64,000 nt of DNA from Chelatococcus sambhunathii (GTDB taxonomy: Bacteria; Pseudomonadota; Alphaproteobacteria; Rhizobiales; Methylopilaceae). The position numbers and the translations under genes were made by a program. Shown here piece by piece: positions 44,762-52,270 of this stretch (within the stretch, counting starts at the first letter, position 1; every line of letters begins with the position of its first letter). The notes below the pieces were generated by a model, which was given only the letters and a program-made list of their open reading frames with translations, had not been told where the DNA came from and searched no databases. The stretch lies in contig JADBEO010000020.1 of NCBI GenBank assembly GCA_031316315.1, forward strand, positions 1-64,000, written 5' to 3'.

Positions 44762-45250
44762 GTTAACTCCCCCAATTTTATCGAGTTTGCTTAAACTACT
44801 TGTCTGTATCGCTTATGCGTACCATCAGTCATGTTATGGGAGGTCGAGCAGGGGGAATATACGTAGTTCTACGAGCTGAATGCTGTCTGTGGTCTTCCTT
44901 GCCAAAAGACGCCGGAAGTCGTCTCCAACAGAGCCTGCGTCGCCGGCGACGGCGGAGAGCGACGTCTTCGCCGCGGGAACTCGCATCCGAGACGCATGGA
45001 CGAGCCGCGGCGATAGCTGCCGCTCGAGGACGAGCAGACGGCGCGCCTCGACGCGAGCGCTTCCACCTCGCCCGCGCGTTTCGAACGCGCGCAAGTCTCG
45101 TCTTAACTGAGAATGTCGTTGAGCAGCCCGGCTGGTCAGCTGCGAGCCGCGTACGGCGCGGTCCGGGCGAGGTCGACCCTGACGAACTCGGGGCCCCCGC
45201 GCGGCGAAGCAAGGCGGGCCACGTGATGCGGCCCGCCCGAAAAACGTGGT
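44762..45250. other. Long gene-free region upstream of the collagen-like gene
   Basis: No convincing gene. The first 110 bp are AT-rich and probably carry the promoter of the collagen-like gene. The rest is GC-rich, with Arg-rich frames on both strands that look like non-coding shadow. The right end holds the likely trcR terminator (45213-45237). Confidence 0.45.
45213..45237 (-). terminator. Probable trcR terminator hairpin
   Basis: GGCGGGCC and GGCCCGCC form an 8-bp stem with a 9-nt loop, 13 bp past the trcR stop. The following minus-strand bases (TTGCTTCG) form only a weak T-tract. Confidence 0.5.
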
Positions 45251-45958
45251 TCAGCGACGGCGATAGTCGTCTTCGTCGTCGTCCTGATCGTCGCGCTTCA
45301 GCTCCTTGAGCTTGGCGAAGACGCTCTCGACGTCGAGATCGCGATCGGCGTCGGCGGCCTCGCGAGTGGTCTCCTCGGCCGGCAGCAGGGTCTGCTCCTC
45401 CGGCTCCTCGCGGCGGATGACGGCGTCCGGATTGGCCTTGGCGGCCTTGGCCACCTCGAAGTCGAGGTCGATCTGAGAGCAAAGGCCGAGCGTCACCGGA
45501 TCCATCGGCGTCAGGTTCTGCGCGTTCCAGTGCGTGCGGTCTCGGATCGCGGCGATCGTCGTCTTGGTCGTGCCGACGAGGCGCATCACCTGCGCGTCCT
45601 TCAGCTCGGGGTGGTTGCGCACCAGCCAGAGGATCGCGTTCGGACGATCCTGGCGGCGCGACACCGGCGTATAGCGCGGGCCCTTGCGCGGCTTCACCGG
45701 CGGCAGGCGGACCTTCGAGACCGAGAGCTGGAGATGATAGTCCGGGTTCTTCTGACCCTTCTCGATCTCCTCGCGGGTCAGCTGGCCGTTGGTGATCGGG
45801 TCATGGCCGCGAATGCCCTGCGCAGCGTCGCCGTCCGCGACGGCTTTCACCTCGAGCTCGTGCAGCTTGCAGAAGTCGGCGATCTGCGCAAACGACAGCG
45901 AGGTGTTCTCGACGAGCCAGACCGCGGTCGCCTTCGGCATCAGCGGCGCGTTCGACAT
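45251..45958 (-). CDS. trcR: Cell-cycle transcriptional regulator TrcR (DUF1013)
   Basis: 235 aa. The domain opens PLMPKATAVWLVENTSLSFA, continues with QIADFCKLHELEVKAVADGD, a second helix-turn-helix-like part (RPNAILWLVRNHPELKDAQV, MRLVGTTKTTIAAIRDR) and ends in an acidic tail (RDDQDDDEDDYRRR). DUF1013 proteins are near-universal and single-copy in alphaproteobacteria and are reported as regulators of cell-cycle transcription, associated with RNA polymerase. ATG at 45958 with GAGGAG upstream. It is divergent from the DUF1192 gene and close to rcdA, giving a small cell-cycle neighbourhood. Confidence 0.9.
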   Translation of the reverse strand: MSNAPLMPKATAVWLVENTSLSFAQIADFCKLHELEVKAVADGDAAQGIRGHDPITNGQLTREEIEKGQKNPDYHLQLSVSKVRLPPVKPRKGPRYTPVSRRQDRPNAILWLVRNHPELKDAQVMRLVGTTKTTIAAIRDRTHWNAQNLTPMDPVTLGLCSQIDLDFEVAKAAKANPDAVIRREEPEEQTLLPAEETTREAADADRDLDVESVFAKLKELKRDDQDDDEDDYRRR

Positions 45959-46205
45959 GGTATGAATCTCCTCTCGCTCCGACCGCCGGGACGCGGCGGA
46001 GCCCTGATCGATATCTCGATGACGGGGTGTGCAGCCGATATAGGCTTTTCGTCGTTTCGACGCAACGCGCAGAGACGGCCGGTCCACGGCGAGAAGCGGC
46101 CGGTTCAGCGTCAAAACGGGACGCGGCTTGCCGAAGTCGGTCCCGGCGCGGCACGATGGCCGCGCCGAGGCGAGATCGGTCGCTCAGAAAGAGGGAGGAA
46201 CGGGC

Positions 46206-46406
46206 ATGGCCTCGTTCGACGACGAGCCCGGAGCGCCCCCGGCGCGAAAGCTCGTGCATCAGATCGGGCAGGATCTGTCGCGCGTCTCCGTCGAGGAGCT
46301 TAGGGAGCGTGTTTCTTTGCTGAAAGCGGAGATCGAGCGCGTCGAAGCGGAGATATCTTCGAAATCAGCCCAGCGGCAGGCCGCAGACATGCTCTTCAAG
46401 CGCTGA
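46206..46406 (+). CDS. DUF1192 protein
   Basis: 66 aa with GGGAGG before the ATG. The central and C-terminal part (SVEELRERVSLLKAEIERVE, AEISSKSAQRQAADMLFKR) is a predicted coiled coil and defines DUF1192, a small alphaproteobacterial family of unknown role. Its usual place is near the DUF1465/rcdA gene, as here. A link to cell-cycle or division proteins is only positional. Confidence 0.85.
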   Translation: MASFDDEPGAPPARKLVHQIGQDLSRVSVEELRERVSLLKAEIERVEAEISSKSAQRQAADMLFKR

Positions 46407-46439
46407 TCGCCTGCGATTCTCAACCTAAGATCGCCGACG

Positions 46440-46454
46440 TTAACCCGGCGTTAA
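46440..46454. promoter_or_regulatory. Full CtrA binding box
   Basis: TTAA-CCCGGCG-TTAA matches the TTAA-N7-TTAA consensus exactly and is followed by CC. It lies where a -35 element would be for a -10-like TATCTA at 46466-46471, the layout of CtrA-activated promoters. Confidence 0.7.
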
Positions 46455-46478
46455 CCTTTCTTGGTTATCTAAAGCCTT

Positions 46479-46571
46479 GTCCAGTTTCTGGATTTGAGTG
46501 GTTCCTGTCCACTCTGTTTGACGCCTCCCTGTCATCGACTTCTTCAGGCCGCCGTTTCGGCGGCCTTTTTT
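46479..46571 (+). ncRNA. Candidate CtrA-controlled small RNA upstream of rcdA
   Basis: A transcript of about 93 nt is predicted from the promoter geometry. It would carry a short hairpin (TCCAG/CTGGA, 46480-46492), a second (GAGTGG/CCACTC, 46496-46514), an unpaired CCTCCC (46524-46529) able to pair with Shine-Dalgarno sequences, and an 8-bp GC terminator stem with six Ts (46547-46571). No ORF fits inside. This is the standard layout of an alphaproteobacterial trans-acting sRNA. The alternative is an attenuator in the rcdA leader. Confidence 0.5.
46547..46571 (+). terminator. Rho-independent terminator upstream of rcdA
   Basis: GGCCGCCG, loop TTT, CGGCGGCC, then six Ts. It lies 140 bp after DUF1192 and 150 bp before the rcdA start, so it ends either the DUF1192 transcript or the candidate small RNA. 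Confidence 0.88.
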
Positions 46572-46719
46572 CTCGCGCCGACGTTAACCTTTCCGGGCGA
46601 GTCCGGTGGACGAACTGCCGCGATGGTCTGGCGTTTGCTCTCCCGACGTCGTTGATGCGATGCTGTCGCGTCGCGACGCGAAGCAAAGAGCGAAATCCCC
46701 TTCCGAGAAGGCGCGCCAG

Positions 46720-47247
46720 ATGACGGACCGGACCGACCGCATCGAGCAACAGTCAGACGTGGCGACTTTCGGGGTGCGCCTGGTCGGCTCCGCGGGCTTC
46801 ACGGCGCTGTTCCGGGAAGGCATGGCGCTGGTCGAGGAGACCGCGGCCTATCTCGACGGCGACGGCCGCATGGAGTCGCGGCGCCTCGGACGGCCCGAGT
46901 CGATCGCCTACGCGACGGAAAGCATGCGGCTCACGACGAGGCTGATGCAGGTGGCCTCGTGGCTGCTCGTCCAGCGCGCCGTGAACGAGGGCGAGATGTC
47001 GTCCGAACAGGCGCGGGACGAAAAGCGCAAGGTCAAGCTGACCGCGGTCCGTTCCTCGCTCTCTCCCGAGGTTTTCGAGCGGTTGCCGGAGCGCCTGCGC
47101 GATCTCGTCGACCGCGCCTCGCGCCTTCAGGACCGCGTCCAGATGCTCGACGTCCAGCTCGATGAGCGTGCGCGCGACGAGCCGCGTCCTGGCAATCCCC
47201 TCGAAGGCCAGATGGAGATGCTGCGCCAGGCCTTTGGCCGGCGCTGA
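46720..47247 (+). CDS. rcdA: Protease adaptor RcdA (DUF1465), regulator of CtrA degradation
   Basis: 175 aa three-helix-bundle protein. VRLVGSAGFTALFREGMALV followed by EETAAYLDGDGR is the conserved core; then SIAYATESMRLTTRLMQVAS and WLLVQRAVNEGEM. In Caulobacter RcdA is recruited by unphosphorylated CpdR to ClpXP and, with PopA bound to c-di-GMP, delivers CtrA for destruction at the G1-S switch. rcdA there is itself CtrA-controlled, consistent with the CtrA-type sites upstream here. The ATG at 46720 begins near the conserved core; a GTG/ATG-type in-frame start at 46606 would add 38 poorly conserved residues. Confidence 0.88.
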   Translation: MTDRTDRIEQQSDVATFGVRLVGSAGFTALFREGMALVEETAAYLDGDGRMESRRLGRPESIAYATESMRLTTRLMQVASWLLVQRAVNEGEMSSEQARDEKRKVKLTAVRSSLSPEVFERLPERLRDLVDRASRLQDRVQMLDVQLDERARDEPRPGNPLEGQMEMLRQAFGRR

Positions 47248-47292
47248 CCGTCGCGTGAGAGCCGGCGGCGGAGCGTCGCCGGCGCCAGACGC

Positions 47293-47835
47293 TTACTTGA
47301 CCGCCTGCGGCTCGGGCATGTCGCGGACGTTCATGACCCGGCCCTCGCCGAAATCCATGTCGCCCGGCTTCGTCCCCGCCGGGCATTCGCCGACGCGCTT
47401 GGCGTTGATCGTGGTCTGCTGGGTATTCGGCCCCGCCGGCATGCCGGCCTGGACGCCGCGCGGCGCGTTGCTCCCGGACATCTTCACGTCGGTCTTCATC
47501 GTGTAGGCGCTGTTGAAGTCGCCTGTGACGACGGTGTGCGAGCTCGTCGTCATGTCGCCGACGCGGCAGTCGCTCTCCAGGATGATCGAATCGCCGTCCT
47601 TCTTCTGCTCCTGGCGCGAGCACATCTGGCTGGCCATGCCGCCGAAGCGCGTGTTGAGCATTTTGTCGGTCTCGGCGTCGAGGCACATCTTGATGATCTG
47701 CGGCGGCATGGCGGCGGTGTCGACCTGGATCGACATCTCCCACTGGCCCGGCGCTCGGGGAGGCAGGTCGAAGCCGGCGGCGGCGAGGGGGCTCGCGGCG
47801 AGCGTGAGCGGGACGGTCAGAATGGCAAGGCGCAT
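47293..47835 (-). CDS. DUF3617 secreted protein
   Basis: 180 aa. A signal peptide (about residues 1-20) is followed by the DUF3617 domain: PGQWEMSIQVDTAAMPPQII, KMCLDAETDK, MCSRQEQKKDGDSIILESDC. Four or more Cys suggest disulfides in the periplasm. Function unknown. ATG at 47835 with AAGGAG upstream. Confidence 0.85.
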   Translation of the reverse strand: MRLAILTVPLTLAASPLAAAGFDLPPRAPGQWEMSIQVDTAAMPPQIIKMCLDAETDKMLNTRFGGMASQMCSRQEQKKDGDSIILESDCRVGDMTTSSHTVVTGDFNSAYTMKTDVKMSGSNAPRGVQAGMPAGPNTQQTTINAKRVGECPAGTKPGDMDFGEGRVMNVRDMPEPQAVK

Positions 47836-47937
47836 GGGGCGCTCCTTCGCGGCGTTCTCGGTTGGCGAACGCTCTCGCATGGCGGACAAGACGACCGCAA
47901 GCGCGTGATGGATCACCCTTCGGCTCATGCGCGTCGA

Positions 47938-48798
47938 TCAGAGGGCGAGCGCGGCGATTCCCTCGCGATAGGTCGGATAGGCGAGGTCGACGCCGAGCTC
48001 CCGTCGCAGCACGCGATTGGCGACGCGCTTGTTCGACGAATAGAAGCTGCGCGCCATGGGAGAGAGATCCGCCGCCTCGAACGGGATGTCGGGCGGGACG
48101 GGGAGGCCGACGAGTTCCGCCGCATAGGCGATCACGTCCTGCGGCGGAGCTGGCTCATCGTCGGTCACGTTGACGATCGGTCCGATCTCCGGCCGGGCGA
48201 TGCCCGCGGCGATCGCGGCCGCGATGTCGTCGACATGGATGCGATTGAACACCTGGCCGGGCTTGATCAGCCGCCGCGCCGTTCCGGACCTCAGATTCTC
48301 GATCGCGCTTCGGCCCGGCCCGTAGATGCCGGCGAGCCGGAAAATCTGCAACGCCGCGGATTTGCGGGAAGCGAAGGCGAGCCACGCGGTCTCGGCCTCG
48401 ACGCGCCGCCGTCCCCGCTCGCTGTCGGATTCCGGCAGCGTGGTCTCATCGACCCAGCCGCCGTCCGCGTCGGCGTAGACCCCGATGGTCGACAGATAGC
48501 CGATCCATTCGAGCGCGCCGGCGTCGGAGAGCGCTTCGCCTGAGCCGCGCAGAACGGGATCGCCGCTTTCGTCCGGCGGAGCGGAGACCAGCACATGGGT
48601 CGCGGCGGCGACCGCGCGCGCAAGCTCTGGCGACGCCGGCGAGCCGTCGAAGACGTGGGCGGAAAAGCCTTCGGCCGCCAGCTTAGCCGCGCCGTCGGGG
48701 CTGCGCGAGGTCGCGTCGACCGCGTCGAACGAAGTCCCGTGCAGCTCCACGAACCGCTTCGCCGAGTAGCCGCAGCCGAACACGACCAGCCGCTTCAT
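47938..48798 (-). CDS. NAD-dependent epimerase/dehydratase-like SDR protein (YeeZ type)
   Basis: 286 aa. The dinucleotide-binding motif is [14 protein letters not shown]; the extended-SDR active-site area is [18 protein letters not shown] (Ser and Tyr), then [20 protein letters not shown] and HVDDIAAAI. YeeZ-like proteins are putative NAD(P)-dependent reductases/epimerases with unknown substrate. Its ATG overlaps the stop of queG (ATGA), so the two are co-translated. Confidence 0.85.
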   Translation of the reverse strand: MKRLVVFGCGYSAKRFVELHGTSFDAVDATSRSPDGAAKLAAEGFSAHVFDGSPASPELARAVAAATHVLVSAPPDESGDPVLRGSGEALSDAGALEWIGYLSTIGVYADADGGWVDETTLPESDSERGRRRVEAETAWLAFASRKSAALQIFRLAGIYGPGRSAIENLRSGTARRLIKPGQVFNRIHVDDIAAAIAAGIARPEIGPIVNVTDDEPAPPQDVIAYAAELVGLPVPPDIPFEAADLSPMARSFYSSNKRVANRVLRRELGVDLAYPTYREGIAALAL

Positions 48799-49928
48799 GC
48801 GGCCTCTAGCGCCAGCGCGGCGTCCCATTCCTCCCGGACGCCGGCGTCCTGCTCCGCCGCGCGGCGCTCGCGCGCCAGATCCTCGAAATCGGCCCGCGTC
48901 ATAAGACGCGACAGCGCCCACGCCGCCGCGCCGCGCACCATGGGCGAAGCGTCGCCGGCGAGGCCGAGCGCCGCGCCGGCCGCTTCCGACCCTTCTGCGT
49001 TGCCGAGCGCGATCGCGACGTTGCGGGCGAACCGGTCGCGGCCGATCCGCTTGACCGGCGACTTCGCGAACAGCGAGCGGAATGCCGCGTCGTCGAGCGC
49101 GGCCAAGTCGGCTAGGCGCGGCGCCTTCAGCGCGTCGCGGGCGGCGAGACGCATCTCCCGCCCGGTCTGCGCGAACTTGTTCCACGGGCAGGCCGCGAGA
49201 CAGTCGTCGCAGCCGTAGATCCGGTTTCCCATTGCGGCGCGGAACTCGCGCGGGATCGGCCCGTGATGCTCGATCGTGAGGTAGGAGACGCAGCGCCGGG
49301 CGTCGAGCCGATAGGGCGCCGGGAATGCGTCCGTCGGGCAGGCGTCGAGGCAGGCGCGGCACGAGCCGCAGTGGTCGGTCTCAGGCGCGTCGGCCGGCAG
49401 CTCCGCGGTCGTGAAGATCGCTCCGAGGAACAGCCAGGAGCCGAAGCGGGTCGAGACGAGGTTGGTGTGCTTGCCCTGCCAGCCAAGGCCGGCGGCTTCG
49501 GCCAGGGGCTTCTCCATCACAGGCGCGGTGTCCACGAACACCTTGGCCTCGGCCCCAGCGGCGGCGAGCGCGCCGGCGACCTGCTTCAGCCGGCCCTTGA
49601 TGACCTCGTGATAGTCGTCGCCCTGAGCATAGACCGAGATCGCGCCGCGCATGCCCTCCGCAACGGCCCGGCGCGGGTCCTCGTCGGGGCCGTAGTTCAT
49701 CGCCAGCATCACGACCGAACGCGCCTCCGGCCAGAGGGCGTCCGGCCGCCCCCGGAGCTCCGCCCGGTCGGCGAGCCAGCCCATGGTCGCGTGGTGACCG
49801 TCGGCGAGCGCCCGGGCGAGGCGCGACGCAGCGGACGGGATGGCGTCCGGCCGCGTCACCGCCAGCGCGTCGAAGCCGAGCGCGGCGGCGCGGCGTTCGA
49901 GTTCGTTCCTCAGCGCGCCAGCGTCCAT
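48795..49928 (-). CDS. queG: Epoxyqueuosine reductase
   Basis: 377 aa cobalamin-dependent Fe-S enzyme for the last step of queuosine formation in tRNAs with GUN anticodons. The first 4Fe-4S motif is [16 protein letters not shown] and the second [28 protein letters not shown] and [11 protein letters not shown] are also conserved. The C-terminal 100 residues are HEAT-like repeats ([20 protein letters not shown] and on). Cytoplasmic. Transcribed with the SDR gene. Confidence 0.95.
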   Translation of the reverse strand: MDAGALRNELERRAAALGFDALAVTRPDAIPSAASRLARALADGHHATMGWLADRAELRGRPDALWPEARSVVMLAMNYGPDEDPRRAVAEGMRGAISVYAQGDDYHEVIKGRLKQVAGALAAAGAEAKVFVDTAPVMEKPLAEAAGLGWQGKHTNLVSTRFGSWLFLGAIFTTAELPADAPETDHCGSCRACLDACPTDAFPAPYRLDARRCVSYLTIEHHGPIPREFRAAMGNRIYGCDDCLAACPWNKFAQTGREMRLAARDALKAPRLADLAALDDAAFRSLFAKSPVKRIGRDRFARNVAIALGNAEGSEAAGAALGLAGDASPMVRGAAAWALSRLMTRADFEDLARERRAAEQDAGVREEWDAALALEAA

Positions 49929-49943
49929 AGCGACCGTGGAGCC

Positions 49944-50936
49944 TTACGCCTCGGCCCGCGTCTTCTCGAACTGGCCGGCCTTGCGGTAGCGCCAGAGATA
50001 GCTCGGGACCACGGCCTCGATAGGCGTCGGCTCGATCCCGAAGGCGGCCAGCGTGCGCCCGTCCGCCCTAGCTTCGTTCGAGACGACGTTGTCGGTTTCC
50101 AGCATCGTGACCTGGTCGACGGTGAGCGGCGCGTTCGGAAGCAGCTGAAGCAACTTGGCCTGGGCCTTCGCGAGACCGAAGGGCAGCGGCGCCAGCGCGC
50201 GGTCGCGGCCCGTCTCCTTCAGCACGTAGCGCAGGATCTCCTCGAAGGTCAGAATGTCCGGCCCGCCGAGCTCATAGGCGCCGGCCCCGCCGCGGACCTT
50301 GCCGTCGAGCGCGCCTGCGACCGCCTGCGCGACGTCGCCGACGAAGACCGGCTGGAAGCGGGTCTTGCCGCCGCCGATCAGCGGCAGGGCGGGCGCGAAG
50401 CGCGCCAACGCCGCGAAGCGGTTGAAGAAATCGTCCTCGGGGCCGAACACGATCGAAGGGCGCAGGATCACCGCATCGGGAAAGACGCCGAGCGCGGCCT
50501 CCTCGCCGGCGGCCTTGGTCTTGCCGTAGACCGCCTTGCTCGCACGGTCCGCGCCGATCGCCGACATCTGCACGAACAGGGACGCGCCGGCCTCGCGCGC
50601 CGCGCGGGCGGCGACGCGGGGCCCTTCCGCCTGCAGCGTCTCGAAGCTCTGCTTGCCGCTTTCGGCGAGGATGCCGACGAGATTCACCACCGCGTCCGCG
50701 CCTTTCGCCGCTTGGGCGACCGATTCGGGATAGCGGAGGTTCGCCTGCGTCGCGACGACCTGGCCGACGACGCCGAGCGGCTGGAGATGGCCTGCGAGAT
50801 CCGGCCGCCGGACCGCCACCCGCACCCGCCATCCCGCGCGGGCGAGCGCGCGCACCACATGGCGTCCGATGAAGCCGGATCCGCCGAACACCGTCACGAG
50901 CTTGTCGCCCACCGGGCGCGGGGCCGCCGAAGCCAT
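49944..50936 (-). CDS. NDUFA9-like atypical SDR (complex I-associated)
   Basis: 330 aa. The NAD(P)-binding motif is VTVFGGSGFIGRHVVRALA; NLVGILAESGKQSFE, QMSAIGADRASKAVYGKTKA and ILRPSIVFGPEDDFFNRFA are typical of the complex I NDUFA9 subunit family, which alphaproteobacteria share with mitochondria. It likely helps assemble or stabilise NADH dehydrogenase at the inner membrane. ATG at 50936 with AGGAG upstream. It ends 15 bp before queG begins, so it may lead that operon. Confidence 0.9.
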   Translation of the reverse strand: MASAAPRPVGDKLVTVFGGSGFIGRHVVRALARAGWRVRVAVRRPDLAGHLQPLGVVGQVVATQANLRYPESVAQAAKGADAVVNLVGILAESGKQSFETLQAEGPRVAARAAREAGASLFVQMSAIGADRASKAVYGKTKAAGEEAALGVFPDAVILRPSIVFGPEDDFFNRFAALARFAPALPLIGGGKTRFQPVFVGDVAQAVAGALDGKVRGGAGAYELGGPDILTFEEILRYVLKETGRDRALAPLPFGLAKAQAKLLQLLPNAPLTVDQVTMLETDNVVSNEARADGRTLAAFGIEPTPIEAVVPSYLWRYRKAGQFEKTRAEA

Positions 50937-51079
50937 CTGTGACGTCTCCTGAAGTGTTGGAAGCTTGCGATCCTCAGGTAGGACAAAGCCCGCGGCGCGT
51001 AAAGCAAGCTGCGTCCGCGCCGAATCCGGACGCGTCGCCATTGACAGGCGAGCCCTGCCCCAAATAAGACCGCGCCCAG

Positions 51080-51164
51080 GCCCAGGTGGCGGAACTGGTA
51101 GACGCGCACGGTTCAGGTCCGTGTGGGTAACACCGTGGAGGTTCGAGTCCTCTCCTGGGCACCA
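51080..51164 (+). tRNA. tRNA-Leu (anticodon CAG)
   Basis: 85 nt with encoded CCA. Acceptor arms GCCCAGG and CCTGGGC pair fully; the anticodon loop TTCAGGT reads CAG; a long variable arm (GTGGGTAACACC) and T-arm GTTCGAGTC complete a class II tRNA. Confidence 0.97.
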
Positions 51165-51364
51165 CTCTTTCCCTAAGGGATTGACCGACAAGGAAGACGA
51201 GCAGGGTCAGATGGTCGGCTTTCGGCCGGCCCTCTGTAAGGGCGACCGACATGGCGCCTGCGATAAGTCGGCCATAAAGGCATCCAAGATCGGCGTCTTC
51301 TGGTTTCGAGACCGCTCGGACATCCCCGTTACGCCCCGATTCGACAGTCGAGCGCCCGCATCGC

Positions 51365-51391
51365 GGGCCCGCCCGGTTTCCGGGCGGGTCC
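51365..51391 (-). terminator. Strong stem-loop downstream of pqqC
   Basis: A 12-bp stem (GGGCCCGCCCGG / CCGGGCGGGTCC, one wobble) with a TTT loop, 33 bp past the pqqC stop. No T-run follows on either strand, so it may be a stabiliser or a Rho-assisted end. The rest of the 51165-51423 gap shows no gene. Confidence 0.55.
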
Positions 51392-51423
51392 ACGCGAGCG
51401 TGTGTCCCTCACACGGGCGGCCC

Positions 51424-52176
51424 TCAGGCCGCCTTGCCGAACGAAGCCGCGTCGAGTTTGCGATAGGCGCCGGGGGCCGGGGCCGCGTGGACATAGGCGT
51501 GCTCGAGCGCGTCGAGCATCGCCCACAGCATGTCGCACTTCCATTCGAGCGCCGCGACGACCGCTTCCTGCTCCGCGCGCGTCGTGGCGTGCTGCTTGAC
51601 ATAGGCGAGCGCGAAATCGCTGTCGCGGCCGGCCTGCGCAGGGCGGGCGGCGAAATAAGCGAGCGTCTCGGGCGTCACGAAGTCGTAGTGCTCGAGCATG
51701 CCGGCGACGCGCGTCTTGATGATCTGCGGCGAGAACAGCTCGGTCAGGGACGAGGCGACGGCCTCGAGCAGCGAGCGCTCGCGAACGAAGGTCAGATAGG
51801 CGTTCACCGCGAACTTCGTGGCCGGCAGCGCTAGCCGGCCGGAAACCACCGCGCCGCGGTCGAGGCCGAGATCGTCGGTCAGCTTCAGCCAGCGCGCGAT
51901 CCCGCCGTCGCCCTCGCGCTCGCCGTCATGGTCCACGATCCGCTGCCGCCACGCCCGCCGCAGCGCCGGGTCCTCCATGCGCGACAGGATGATCGCGTCC
52001 TTCTGCGGGATGCAGGCCTGGTAGAGGTAGCGGTTCAGCGCCCAAGCCTCGACCTCGAAGCGCGAGCAGCCGCCCGATTGCAGCCGGAGCTGATAGGGAT
52101 GGAGGTGATGGTAGCGCTCGGCGCCTACGGCGCGCAGCCGCCGCTCGAGTTCGTCCGCGCTCAGCAGATCTGTCAT
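51424..52176 (-). CDS. pqqC: Pyrroloquinoline-quinone synthase
   Basis: 250 aa, cofactor-free oxidase that performs the last oxidations in PQQ synthesis. Conserved blocks: RYHHLHPYQLRLQSGGCSR, WALNRYLYQACIPQKDAIIL, RIVDHDGEREGDGGIARW, SLTELFSPQIIKTRVAG, WKCDMLWAMLDALEHAY. ATG at 52176 with GGGAGA upstream. No pqqA, B, D or E is in the window, so this is a stand-alone copy, which occurs in some methylotrophs. An FNR/FixK-type box lies 70 bp upstream, suggesting oxygen control. PQQ serves methanol and glucose dehydrogenases. Confidence 0.9.
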   Translation of the reverse strand: MTDLLSADELERRLRAVGAERYHHLHPYQLRLQSGGCSRFEVEAWALNRYLYQACIPQKDAIILSRMEDPALRRAWRQRIVDHDGEREGDGGIARWLKLTDDLGLDRGAVVSGRLALPATKFAVNAYLTFVRERSLLEAVASSLTELFSPQIIKTRVAGMLEHYDFVTPETLAYFAARPAQAGRDSDFALAYVKQHATTRAEQEAVVAALEWKCDMLWAMLDALEHAYVHAAPAPGAYRKLDAASFGKAA

Positions 52177-52245
52177 GACGTTCTCCCGTCGCCGCGGCTT
52201 TTGCGCGGTCGGGCGACAGGATCGAGGCGCCAGCGGCATGGCGCG

Positions 52246-52259
52246 TTGAGCGAGATCAA
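52246..52259. promoter_or_regulatory. FNR/FixK-type box upstream of pqqC
   Basis: TTGAG-CGAG-ATCAA differs from the TTGAT-N4-ATCAA consensus at one position. It is centred about 76 bp upstream of the pqqC start, in the 94-bp gap after hemN. Confidence 0.55.
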
Positions 52260-52270
52260 AACCGCCGAGT

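Larger units (their letters stand above)
46407..46719 (+). other. Regulatory region between DUF1192 and rcdA
   Basis: A 313-bp non-coding stretch. It holds a full CtrA box (46440-46454), a candidate small RNA with terminator (46479-46571) and a second TTAACC half-site (46584-46589) in front of rcdA, all described separately. The rest, 46590-46719, is open in frame with rcdA, and an upstream in-frame start at 46606 cannot be excluded. Confidence 0.55.

Noticed and set aside
44800-45309. A 169-codon frame in the large gap upstream of the collagen-like gene
   Set aside because: Arg-rich, low-complexity and runs over the trcR end; no ribosome binding site supports it.
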